Source of the DNA: Chaetoceros tenuissimus
Lineage: Eukaryota > Bacillariophyta > Thalassiosirophyceae > Chaetocerotales > Chaetocerotaceae
DNA length: 64,000 nucleotides
Reading direction: 5' to 3'
NCBI GenBank assembly: GCA_021927905.1
Contig: BLLK01000022.1
Location: 2,170,001 to 2,234,000, forward strand
Positions 48,606 through 61,200 of this stretch are shown here, in pieces; positions within the stretch are counted from its first letter, which is position 1, and every line of letters starts with the position of its first letter. The notes under the pieces were generated by a model. That model made no database searches, was not told the origin of the DNA, and worked only from the letters and a program-made list of their open reading frames with translations. The translations under genes and the position numbers were made by a program.

Positions 48606-50707
48606 AAGACGAAGAAAGGGAATGGCAAACCAAAAGAAATCAGAAGAAATTGAGTTTATTTAACAATAATACTCGTAAAATAATTTCTATCTATGGTTAT
48701 TGCCCTAATCCTCGTCTCTCTGCAAAAACAAATGCCTGCCGACTAGCCGTGAAACTTCCAAAAGAGTTTCAGATAAAAAGACCAAAAAACATGGCATATC
48801 ACAACCTTTGCAAAAATACAAAGGTACCACCATTCATTAAGAATCTACTTGGTTTAGGACTTAAATTCTGTCCAAACCCTAAACAATCAAGCACACCATC
48901 AGATATCGCACTACAACGGCTCAGTGACGATTATCACCGCTTTATCTTCTTCAATAGCAGCACACAAACAGACTATGAGAAGCCCCCCTTGTACATTAAC
49001 AAAAATTGGGTACCAAAGATACCAGAGAAATACAAACAACGATTTGAAAGATTCCAAGAACGGATCATTCATGACTTCTCAAAATCAAAAAAATGTGAAC
49101 CTAACTTGACACTACAACAAAAACGTGCTATGAAATGGCTACAAGATAATCCAAACGTCATTGTGTTCAATGCTGACAAAAATCTTGGTCCAATAACAAT
49201 GGATCGAGATGAATACATCTTCTTAGCCCATAGAGACCATCTCTCCAACACCACCGCATACAAAAGATTGACGCCAGAAGAGAAGACTAACAGAATCCTC
49301 CAAGTCATGAATTCAATTGACACTTTTTGCGACGTTTGGGAAAATTAGAGATGGCTTCCAGAAAATGAAGTGATGTTTATTAAACAAAACACATCAACTA
49401 ATCCATCATGGTTTTATCTCCTAGCAAAGATCCACAAAACCCCACTTAAAACGAGACCAATCATCTCTTATAGTGGTAGTACCTGCTACGGACTTGCAAA
49501 ATGGCTTGATGTAGAGCTCCAAAAGATGCTACCTTTTCTTCCCTACATCGCGACCAGCAGCAGAGAAATTGTATCTGAGCTGAAAGAGCTTGAACTGCCA
49601 GACTCTGCTCGATTAATAACCATGGATGCTACAGCCATGTATACGAACATCCATCTCGAGCACGCTAAGGAGGAATTAAGCAAATTCCTCCTAGAAGACG
49701 AATTAGGCACAAGTGTTGCAACCTTTGCAGGGATATGCCCTGCAATGCTTATTCACGCTCTGGAAATCGTCATGACAAATAATATATTTGCTTTTGGAGA
49801 TACTTTTTGGCTGCAACAAACAGGTACAGCAATGGGAACGCCGCCAGCTCCACCATGGGCTACAATCTATTTCTGTATACATGAACACAGAATTATCAAC
49901 AAGTTTCCAGAATTGCATTACTATCGTCGTTACATAGATGACGGCTTTGGGATATGGATTCCACAAGATGATACTCCCAACATCCGTCTCGATGAGTTTA
50001 AAATGACAATGGCCAGCTACGGTATAGACCATCCTTTCTTTGCACGAACTGGACTACAGCCATTACAATGGGAGTTCAGCTCTCTTGATACCTCTGCTAT
50101 CTTTCTTGACTTGAACATATCCATCAAGAACGGAAAAATAGCTACAACGATCTATGAAAAAGACCTGAATCTATACCTATATATCCCACCACACTCGTGC
50201 CACTCGAAAGGAGTACTTAAAGGTCTCATTTCGGGTATGGTATACCGTGCTAAGTGTCTATGTACTGACACTATTGATATTGTTCCTTTTTTAGTAAAGT
50301 GTCATCAACGTTTACTAGATAGAGGATATCAAGATGAGGATATACGCCCCCTTTTCAAAGAAGCCATTTCTACATACTTTGGACCGAATCAGCTAGATAT
50401 ATCTACAACAGAAACAGTAGAAAAAACAAGACCAATCTTTCTACATGTCAATGTCAATCCTGCCGATCCTCCATCGTCTTACTTTCAAGAGCTGTTTTCA
50501 CAAGAATTAGCTACACAAAATACCGATCCAGAAGAAACACCTTCTGATGATAAAAGCGAATACTCTGTCACCTGCGACCGCATGACAGTATGCTATCACG
50601 GTGCTAAAAACTTGAAAAGTATTCTATCTCCAAGAAAAGGCCGATTTGGAAAGAACTTCTCTGTTGCCTCCAGCCTTGCTAAGCTAGAGGAAACAGCAAA
50701 TCTCTGA
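48461..50707 (+). CDS. retroelement reverse transcriptase ORF (one internal TAG)
   Basis: The -1 frame relative to ORF1, open from the slippery sites; the first internal ATG is at 48650. The frame is interrupted once by TAG at 49346-49348 (WEN-stop-RWLPENEV) and then continues to 50707. RT regions: an N-terminal DKNLGP block before the stop, then LAKIHKTPLKTRPI, MDATAMYTNI (first catalytic Asp), GTAMGTPPAPPWATI and RYIDDGFGIW (the YxDD pair). After the thumb, the C-terminus is short (CYHGAKNLKSIL, PRKG) with no endonuclease domain. The copy is otherwise intact, so it is a recent insertion that has taken one nonsense change, or the stop is read through. Confidence 0.85.
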
Positions 50708-51093
50708 ATCCCTGTATCCTTTACAGAGAGGGAATTTCTTCGCTACAGGGATTTTTTTCAAATCTTCGACATTATCTGTCCGCTAAAGCGAACAGATAAT
50801 GTCTCGATTTGAAAAAAATCATTTAATTTGGAATTGTGAGCACACCGTACAACATTTTGCAGTACATTTTCATACTGTGTCATGCCCGGGAGATTAGGCT
50901 AATTTAGCTAATATCAGCGATGACTCATTATCGCTCACAAAATGAAAAATAGAAGGTTACGCCAACTGATGAAGGCTTACCATGCCGAAACAAGTGGCTC
51001 TCATCTCCACACATTGTTTTGGATCTACCTCTAACTATTAAAACTAGTTTCGAAAAAGTTCTACTTTACATCTACTCTACACTATACATCAGA
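50490..51093 (+). repeat. right pseudo-LTR (604 bp) of the retroelement
   Basis: Second copy of the end repeat (offset 3,687 from the left one), overlapping the last 72 codons of the RT ORF. The junction with duplicated host DNA shares AGA. Confidence 0.95.
50962..51022 (+). ncRNA. candidate hammerhead ribozyme, right copy
   Basis: Identical to the left copy, with CTGATGA at 50966-50972 and the predicted cleavage after 51018. Cleavage at both sites would release a 3,687-nt unit-length RNA from a tandem transcript. Confidence 0.6.
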
Positions 51094-51204
51094 AATGATT
51101 TCGATACATTACCTTTCCGTTGTGGTGCAGGAGGTTTGATGAATGCAGGTAACATGAATACTGATATGGCTTCTATGATGCAGAATTTCATGAGTAATCA
51201 ATAG
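51094..51204 (+). pseudogene. duplicated 3' tail of the 45120 gene
   Basis: The last 37 codons (from NDFDTLPFRCGAGG to the stop) of the hypothetical gene, without its start. The frame is joined upstream to retroelement sequence. Confidence 0.9.
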
Positions 51205-52218
51205 ATTGAACATGATGCCAAAAACAGTACACGAGATATTGCCAAGACCTGGCTAATCTTTGCATAGATACTGAATCGATCATAGAATTAGAAGGATACG
51301 TTACAAAAAAAAGAAGAATAATGATAATTATGTTATATTTCAATTCATAGGTAGTGTTTTTAAGATTTTATTCTCTTTTCATTTTTGCTTTTTCTCTTTC
51401 GTTTCCGTGTATTATTCTATATTATCTATCTTTGTCTAATGTGTGCTTTCTCTTTCGTTTCGTGTATTATTCTATATCTTTGATTCTTATAATTCTTTTT
51501 CTCTCTAATTGTTGCTTCTCTTCATATGGAAGTACATTGCAGTTGCAGCTATTGTACAACCTACCAAAAGTACAAATCCTTGTACTGCGAACATGAAATT
51601 CATATTGTTTGGATTTGATACATCCAATCTGCGTAATCTTTCTTCCAGAAGAAGCAATTGCTCCATTTCCTTCTCCTTCTCTTCCTTCAACTCTCGCATT
51701 TCTGCCTCCTTGTTTGCATTTGCTGCATCCAATTTACGTAACAATTGCTCCATCTCCTCCTTCTTTTCCATCTTCAATTCTTGCATTTCCTCCTCCTTTT
51801 CCATTCTCAATTTATTCTCCAATACCTCTAACTTGCTCAATTCAGAAGCCTTTTCCGATGCATATCTAACTTCGAGCTGTTCCAATTTGCGAGCTAGCAT
51901 AGTATCATCTTCTACCGTTCCTGCTCCTCTATTCAATGCAGCAACAATGTATAGAACTTCCTCTTCCTCTCTCTTGTTGTCAGGAGTTCTGAAAATCCCC
52001 ATGTCACTATCATGAGGAATGATTTTCACAGAATGAACGTCTAAACCATGTGACGGTAACAACCTTCTTCTAGTATCAGAAGGAGAAAGATCATGTAGGC
52101 TTTGCTTGAGTCTTCTAAAAATGTCAAAAGAACCTTCGGCTTTGCTGCCTAAGCCTCTTTGATTCTTTGATGATTTAGATTTCATCGAAGGGGGCTTCAC
52201 ATGGACTGTAGTTGTAGC
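51094..52218. repeat. right copy of 1,125-bp host duplication
   Basis: Matches 45681-46805 over the full length. It restores the complete 3' end of the giant minus-strand gene. It carries a 37-codon tail fragment of the 45120 gene at its left edge. Confidence 0.95.
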
Positions 52219-55200
52219 AGTATTCACATCTAGACATGAACTTTCTACGGATACCGAATCTGCATCCTCAATGTCCATCAGAGCCATGAGATTCTTCTTT
52301 GTATCGCTGGTTATGGACGGAAGAGTCAAGTCTGTGCAAATAACAGTATCTGCTTTGAAATTAAAGGCTGTCGAAGCGGCTGAAAGATCCAAATCACCAA
52401 ATCTCCTAGTAAACTCAATGTTGCCTCGAAGAGGGTCCATCTCATTTCCATTCACATCCTTGATTCTACCAAAGCTACCATCACCAACCGCGCCAATCTC
52501 GACATTGAATGTTTTGCCAAGAAGCAATGCTGGATCAACAAAAGCCAAGTCAACCTGAAATCCGATCGCTCTACCTTCACAATGCACCAACAAATTAGAT
52601 AGCTTGGTGAAAGGTTGATCAATACCTTCAATTGTCATTTGTACATCAAAGCTCAGTGGAAGACTACAGTCCAAATTTTCTGTGAAGACTACTGTAATTT
52701 CTTCCCCTACAATCACGTCCTCACGAAGAGGTAGAGCATTTCCATACTGCTCTGGTCGACTACGATCAATGACTCCAGAAACAATATCAGCTCTGTTGAA
52801 AGAGAACTCATCCGGTCCTCCAACATTTGCACATTCTGTCTCTACAATAATCTCGTAGGTTGCATCAACTAGTTCACCAACATTCCAGCTAGCAGTTGCA
52901 TATCCAAAGCTATCTTCGATAATTGGATCTTGTGAAAAATCAACGTCACCAAGAGTTCCATTTTTTGCCAAATTCCAAGTTTGTGTACCCTCTTGACGAT
53001 AACGCAAATAAACATTTTGCAATCGACCATTTGGTTCGAGCATGTCCTTGAACTTCTTCTTCTTTCCTCCCATCGGATTGAATACTATAACTGAAATTTT
53101 ATCTTCATTGTCAGACTGAGTATTGAGCAAAAAGGTTTGGTCCCTCTTGATCTCGCCGGCCCACTCTACAGTTGGACAAGGTTCAAGCCAACGGAGTCTT
53201 TGCTCGAATGTGACTGGATCAATATAGTTATAGAGAGGAACTGTCACAGATTTCACCAAATAATCCATATCTTGTTCGCACTTGCTCTTCAGCACAAGCT
53301 GTACAGGATTAAAGTCGTATCCATCAGGACCTCTGTATACACGCACTTTTCGATTGACTCCTTTTTCTTTGTCCAACTTGATCATCGATCCATAATATCC
53401 AAGCTTTACTGCATTATCGAGACGAGTTTCCAATGCTGAGCCACCATCTCCCATGTCCTGAGCAATGAGAAAGTAGCTGTAAATATGTTCTCCTACATTC
53501 AGCAATTGGACTTCGAATTCAATTACATCATCTGGAAAAATAAATGAAGATGGTGTTGAAACAAGGGTAAGGCGAGGATCTTCTCCTGCAATTGTATTAT
53601 CCTCTTGATGACATTTACTGATTCCCGATATTGTATCAAACACAAATGATTTATACAATGGATCATGATAAATATCAACCACAAATTCATCCCCATCATC
53701 AGGATCTCCGAAAGCGAATGATATGGATGTCTCGGATTCCTTAGAATCTGTGATTGCTGATGTATGTTCAATATGAATACCAAAATTAAATTCTGGTACC
53801 AGTGTGAAAGCAGTTCCAAAGGCATTCAATTTAGTATTGGCTGTCGTTTCAATACCAAGATCCAATTCATAGTTACAACCTCCTGCTGCGTTCGTAACCA
53901 GAGCTGCTGTTACTAGTGGAATGAGTATGGCTGGAGCCGTGAGTCCAAGTTTTACTCCACCAGCAGCAACGAATCCACCCACTGCTCCTACTATCCCCCA
54001 TGGAATATCGCAGTTCTGCTCCTGATACGATTGCATCGCAGCCTTGTTAAGTGACATTTCTAATGTCCCAGCATCTCCTACAAATTGGACTCTCTTTACT
54101 TCTCTAAGTGTATCTTTCCCTTCACCCGTAATGCTCGTCTTATTTAATGCCAATTTCAGCAACGTTTCGCCATTTTCGGTAAGATTAGCATCCTTAATCA
54201 ATGTTTCAGGCACCAAAGCTGTTTTGAAATCCATCCCATTCAAGTCATTGTTGAAGTCATCGTCAGTCACAACTTGGTCGATTTCATCATCGTCGAACCA
54301 ATCTGATATCGACTTCCCTGCGTCAATAGCTTCTTGTTTAGTTCTTTTTTCTTCATCAAATACTTTCAGCCAGTCATCATAAGCACCTTGCAATATGTCT
54401 TTTTCGTCCTCAATTGCTTTCACATCTGCGTCCATTGAAGCATCCAAGCCAGTCGGTTTAGTACCACACTCACGTAGTTCATCTTCTGGTGCTTTCCCCT
54501 TACAAGAACCATATCCATCTTGACAGCATATTTTCTCCTTATTCTTAGCCTCTTCTATTTGATCTTCCATTGACTGAATTGAATTCGAAATCTCTGGTAT
54601 CTTCACTAATTTTAGATGATAGCGCGAATAGAAGGAAAACGCAGGCTTGTTGTTGGATGATTTGAAATCAACTATAATGGATGTTGGAACTTCAGTGACG
54701 TTCTCCTCCGAATAGTAGTCAAACCTTTCTACTAGAACTGGTTCACAATTATCTTCATCCCACTCAACAATAGAAACTTCCTCATATGCAACATTTAAGT
54801 TTGGTACTGAGACAGGAATGTGAGTGCATCTTGTGTAGTTGGCTACAAAATTAAATCATTCTTTCATCAATGACTTACCAACAAAAATGTCACTTTCGGG
54901 GCCTGCTCTCGTTGGTTCAGAGCTTGTCTGGTAAGACCATGTAACTGAATAAGTACTAGAAGCCTCGCTTTCTTCATTGGAAAAGTCAGTCTGGAGTTGA
55001 GCACCAGGAGTAATAGTTACAACAGAATTTACATCGGCAACATCAGTACAAAAAACTACAATGGCACCCAATCCTCCTCCAGAGCATTGATCCGATTTAA
55101 AGTCGGCACCTAATCCTAATGCTGCTTTCGCCTCACCACTCCCAGTCACTTTCATTGTATCAGATACGGCTCTGATTTTGGTGACAACATTTTCAAACTT

Positions 55201-58200
55201 GGCATAAGAACTTCCACCTGGTGGGTCTCGAATAATAAGAATTGGTTGATGAGTTGGCAACGCAAATGAATTTCCTGGGCCTTTGCTATATAATCCCTCA
55301 ATGAAGAAAACTGATTTATACTTGACATCATATGGAAGTCCCTGTACAGAAAAGAAGATATTCTTTGTGTATGGTGCGCTTTAAAAGAAAGAAAAGAGTT
55401 GGATTCCAATGAGTTTTAAAATTGCACTTCAAACGATATGGTTTCTTGTATAATAGACACTTACATTGGGTTTGGTCTTCCAGTGGCTAGTGAAGTAACA
55501 ATAGTTGCATTTTTATCTGCTCTATTTTCTTGACCAGAGGTCTCATCAACTGTAACTCCAGCATCAACTCCTTCTGAGTTCATTCTTACATCAAAAACAC
55601 AAGCTCCTGAACCGTAAGTTGGGTCGTCAGAACAAAACTTCAGTGCCTCTTGTGTCGCAGGATCTAGTCCCTTGAAGAATGCCTCAAAACTAGCGTCCGA
55701 GTCAATACCTAAATGACTTGCCATTGAGACTGTAATGTTATTCTCAATAATGTCACAAGTCAGCGACATTGAAGGATCCGAGCGTTCAATAAGGACATAC
55801 TCAAGGTCGACTCTAACATAAAAGAAAGTTAGGTAATCCATAACATGGAATGAATCAGCGTCGTCATCAAGTTCACTTCCATAACACTCCTTAAGATCGG
55901 GAAGGACGGATCCACCGACAGGAGTATACTTTACATCCATGTTGAGTATACCATCGTATTGGAATCTAACTGTCGCCTCGTCTTCTTGAGCACCTTTACT
56001 ATCAACATCAGTAGTGTTTTTTGCATCTTTTGTACCAGTTCCTGAGTCCCCAACAAATTGATCTTCGTTAGAATCTTTAATCATCCCATCTCTAACTGAA
56101 GTATCGCGTAAGTCAATAGATCTGATGATAGGAGGATCTTGAAATGCAGCATAAATTGCATTCAGGCGTGTGTCAGTCATAGTGTCAATGATTTCTGTGA
56201 TTTGAACTTCCAAAATTGCAGCTGGCATATTTCCAAACTCTTGTTTATAAGATTCTTGCTCAAGGTCGTGTTTCCAATCACATCCCATTATGTTCACTGT
56301 CGCTGTAGATTTTCCGAGCTTATGATCACAGTCACCTCCAGCAACTAACAACATTATAAACATTGAGAAATCATTTCAAAAATTGTATCATGACAGATTG
56401 AGAAAAGTGCAACTTACCTTCAATAAACAGTCTTGCTTTTGTCACATCCACAAAATCATGTCCAATGTAGAGTTTGTCCGCTTCAATTCTGATACCTTCA
56501 TCATAGTTGAAATCATTGTTTGAATCTTTATCAAAGTCATGTTGATAATATGATATTTTGACTCCTTGGACTAATGAACCAATAACAACAGGAGCAACAT
56601 ACTCTCCATTTCTATCGCTCTCTACACACACAAGTTCCTCTTCAACGCCAGTTGTTGAATTGTGCATCAAGCAAACCTCCGCTTCGACAATTGGGCATCC
56701 ATCCGGAGCATCAATTGAACGGGTACCATCATGAATGATTCTTCCAGAAAAAGGAACTGACGTGTCATCGTATATGTGTAGCGACTTTACAAAATCCAAA
56801 TGAGAGATATATGTTACATCTCCCCCTTCTGAATTACATTCTTCCTGCCCTTCGTTACACAAGAATACATGTTTTATTTCCTTTAGCTCACCATTGTCAT
56901 CTCTAGTAAAAATACTCTTGGACAGTTTGTAACGAAGTGCAATTTCGTTATCATTCTTATTGTAGAGGAATTCATCGTCTGCCTTGATCTTGATGTGAAA
57001 AGAACCTCCCTCAGATGTTCTCTCTTGGCCAGAACAACCATCGCACGACAAGACTGTTGTATTGTCTGCACCAAGTAACTCCCATTCAATCAAAACATCT
57101 TCAATGGGAAGACTTCCGGCATTTGGTTCCGTTGTAACGAGTCCATTTATCTTTGCCTCGAAAAGGATTTTATGTGCGTCACATGTAGAAAGAGATGAGG
57201 TCAGCAGTCTTTCTTCATTTGAAACAGCAAAAGGAGGATCCATGTAGTGTTCTGCAACAGCTCTCACACAATAAGAGTAAATATTTCCTACTTCCAATTC
57301 CGAAATAGATAAATCATCACCAGCCTGCTGAGATGGAGAGATTTTGGTACCACAAGCATCTTCGCCACTGAAATAATAGTCTGCGGCAAAGTTCACTGCA
57401 TCTTCAGCAAAATCAGACAGAAATTCTTCGACTCTGTCTGTACGGTGGAAAGAGAAAGCTATTACAAAGGAATATATTTAGTTGGAGAATATAATGATAA
57501 TAGAAATACGGCATATAAAATTCTTACCTTCTTCACAATAACTATTGTCAGTGAAATTAAACATTACAAATCCATGATCTTGATAAATTGTAAAATTTTG
57601 TGGTCTACCAGTCTTGCCAACAAGGGAGTCATCACATGAGCAGGATGTTACAGCAACTATATCGACAGTATCGTCGACACCACTGATGCCTTGAACTTTG
57701 ACTGTGTAACGATATCCTGGTCTTAATCCGCTCAAAGTAAATGCTGGCACACTTTCATCAAATGAGTATCTATATGTTACTGGTTCTGGTCTATCAAAAT
57801 CTATAGTGCAGAAAAAGTTGTAAGTATCCTGTAAATCAGAATAAAGCCGACATAAATAATGCGATTTTACAAATTCTGTTCATCTCACCTTCTCGAGTGA
57901 CTTCGATAATATTATCCGCAACAAACCCAGCATTGCCACTTCCAACAGACACAGTAATGGAATCACTAGTGGTAGTGACAAGGGGTGATAAAATGATAGG
58001 TATACAATATTGGCTTCCTTCTAGCGTCTGTGTCAATTGGGTGCTATCGGAAGAAATGTAACCATCATTACATTTGCATGTGACACCATTAGAGTCCCAA
58101 GGAACAGAAGCATCGACTAATGTTGGACTAGCATTTTCATCTGTACATGTGTACTCAAACTGTGATATATGTTGAGTAAGACAGGAATAAAGTAAAATGG

Positions 58201-61200
58201 AATTCCATGCGTGTAACTTACCTCAAAAAGCTTTGCTCTTGTGTCTCCGGAGCTTTTCACAAGTACTCTATTGTACTCATCCATAGCGATACCGTCATCA
58301 AAGGTTCCTCTGAAATATGCATCTTCTGCTGGAATGTATTGATCCGAAGCATTGGCAATGCCATCACAGACAGTCTCATCGGAAAATGTACCACATTGAG
58401 TAAAAATAAAGGCATAATCCTCTTCCCCTGCGTTTTTGCTCTCTGCAACAATTGCTAGAGATGTACCATCCGGTGAAAATCCAAGTCTGATTCCAAAATT
58501 CGTCACTTCGGTTTTGAGAGCTACCAAATACTCATCATCATTTTCTAAAATGTCGGCATGTTTTGGAATTGGATCCCCAAATTCTACATACTTACTCCCA
58601 TTGTATTTGTAGACTTGCACCGACCCCTCGATACCATGGGAATGAACTTCTCGTGTTGATGCAATGGCAAGATAAGTACCATCTTTTGTTAAGGCAACAC
58701 TGGAACCAAAGCCAACGTCCTCACTTGGTCCGTAGATATCTTCAGTGATGTAATTCCAATTATTTTTGTGCTCACTATCAGCCTTGAACACAATCACATG
58801 TCCAAAATGATCTTCTCCATTCTCACTAAGTCTACGCCTAGCAACCGGGGGATCTGAGGGTATTTCGCTCGGCTCGTTGGATGGAAAGTTGGATGGAATT
58901 TGGCTTGGAGCTGTTGAGGGCATGTCGCTTGGAATAGATGAAGGTGCTGCTGAAGGTACTGCGAAGAGGTGATCAGGATACCCAACTGCCATAGTTCCAT
59001 CAGAAATTACTGCAATACTACGAACATCATTACCAGTTCCATCTAGATCTTCTACAGATGTATCACCACCCCAACCATTACAATTCAAATTATCGAGTTG
59101 TTCCTTCAATGTCGTTTGGGTTAAATCACTACATAATTGTTGAATTGTTCCTGGACATTCCTTAATCGCAAGTGTGTCACCCATGCTTTTGGCCCTTACA
59201 TAGTTCCTGTGATTAGGAAAAACAACGGACGAAATAGCAACATCCAAACCTTGAAATTCCAAATAACAGCTTGTTCCAAGATCTTTCCATCCTCCTATGA
59301 ATATATCATTATCGTCCCCTAGTTCATTCACAAGACGGATATTTTCAAAAGCAGATTCACCATGCATTGAATTATCATCATTGTCCTGGATGAACGCAAT
59401 GTAATTGATTTCTTCAAAAGAAGCAAGAAATAGTTCTCTCAATTTAATGACGATATTCGTTTCTGGTTCGCAAATATTGTACCGATTCTGGCCAATGTCG
59501 CCAAGATCAATTTTCTCTACATGATCCCAATCATCATACTGGGTTCCGCCAATCATAAAGCAGCGTCTCTTTTGACCACCAAAAGTGTCTTCGTTAAGAT
59601 CCTTGTCAACACAGATTGCATGGCCTTCTGCCTCAGTAAACATCCGAAAATCAAACTTGAGCTCCGACTCTACAGTGACTTGGAAAGGTGCTGGCAATTT
59701 GTAAGCTTTCCATGCGTTACCAAACAAAGTAATGGCTGTCTGTGGTCCTACTACTACACCTCCATCATAATCTTGGTCATAAGTACCGTCACCAATTCCA
59801 TTTCCATAGCTCCCTGCAAAGCTTGCAGAGACCATATTCCCTTCAATCTCTACCATAAGATCCTCTGCAACGCAAACCTTTTTTTCACAACTTCCCGATT
59901 GACGTTGAGGAGTTGGCTCAAGACTGGGTTCAAGAGAAACTGATGGTTGGAAAGACGGCTCACTTGTCGGCAAAGATGTCGGTGTAGCTGAAGGAATTTG
60001 AGATACAGATGGCTGAAAAGATGGTTCACTAGATGGACTGTCGCTTGGACTAGAGGAAGGAAGCAACGATGGTTCTGAACTTGGATTGAGTGATGGTTCC
60101 ATACTAGGCTCAGAAGAAGGGGTTTGACTTGGAGAATCTGATGGTTCGGAAGATGGAAGTGAACTTGGACTGCTTGAAGGCAGTCTTGAAGGAGTACTCG
60201 TAGGAACAAAAGAAGGCGCATTCGATGGTAAGGAAGAAGGCATTGCAGATGGCACTTTTGTTGATTTACTACTTTTTGCTCTTCTTCGAGATTTATCATT
60301 TCTCTCCTTTTCCAAAAGACGACGAGTAGATAATGATGGTGTCATCGATGGTGCATTTGAAATAGATGGTAGACTAGATAATGATGGTAGATGAGAAATG
60401 GAAGGTGCCGTTGTCGGTTCATTAGTTGGTACTCTTCTTTTCAGCAAATCACAACGTTCCTGTGCTAGAATATTTGGACCAAAGAGAGGTCGTTCCTTAC
60501 ATTCCATATCATAGTTACAAGAGTCGCCATCAAATTTGGTTCCAAATGGGAAACTTGGAAAATCACTTGGTTGAAGTGAAACAGATGGTGTGGACGAAGG
60601 AATTGTGGAGGGAATGTTTGATGGAGAATCAGAGGGGACGTTAGTTGGTTGGTCCGATGGTTCTATATACAAAGAGACGAGGTAAAAGGGTTAGTAATGC
60701 AAGAACAAAATTTGATTGGTGAATACAAAGTTCATCTACAAATTCCATAGAGTAGCACTTACTTGAACTGACACTTGGTTGAAAGGACGGTTCAGATGAG
60801 GGTTGACTTGAAGGACTGGTGCTTGGAGCTACAGACTGATGGTCTCCTCCACCACAAATACAACACGCTAGAGCAGGAGTCTTGGCTTCATGTTCAAAGT
60901 CTTTAAACTGTTCACATAGCTCTTCATTGTCTCCAAACATTGCACAGCTCACTTCCACTACAGTACCATCGTCCTTTTGAGTCTTAAAATGCCAGTTGGG
61001 CTCATCACGACATACAGACGGCTGGGACGAAGGCTCACTTGAGGGATATTCATGAAGAGTTGGCAACTGAGATAAAGATGGCTTTGAGGAAGGAGTTGTA
61101 GACGGATAAGTGGTTTTGAAGGTACTACCATGACAAAGACAGCAAGCCTCTGAGATGCTTTTGGACAGGTTTTGGGTACTACTAATTCCTTGAAGCAAGT

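Larger units (their letters stand above)
46806..51093 (+). mobile_element. Penelope-like retroelement, 1.16-copy tandem insertion
   Basis: The 4,288-bp insertion is a partial 3' copy (46806-47406) joined directly to a full 3,687-bp unit (47407-51093), so the end is repeated at both sides like a pseudo-LTR. The full unit carries ORF1 (47421-48605) and a reverse-transcriptase ORF in the -1 frame (to 50707). The RT has the KIHKxPxKxRPI block, MDATAMYTNIH, TGTAMGTPPAPP and YIDDGFGIW, which place it with Penelope-like elements rather than LTR or LINE types. No GIY-YIG endonuclease domain is visible. Each repeated end has a candidate hammerhead ribozyme. There is no poly(A) tail. Host DNA of 1,125 bp is duplicated on both sides. 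Confidence 0.85.

Noticed and set aside
46803-51093. LTR retrotransposon with 604-bp LTRs
   Set aside because: The repeats start inside the RT frame. There is no primer-binding site, integrase, protease or TG...CA ends, and the RT motifs are Penelope-like.
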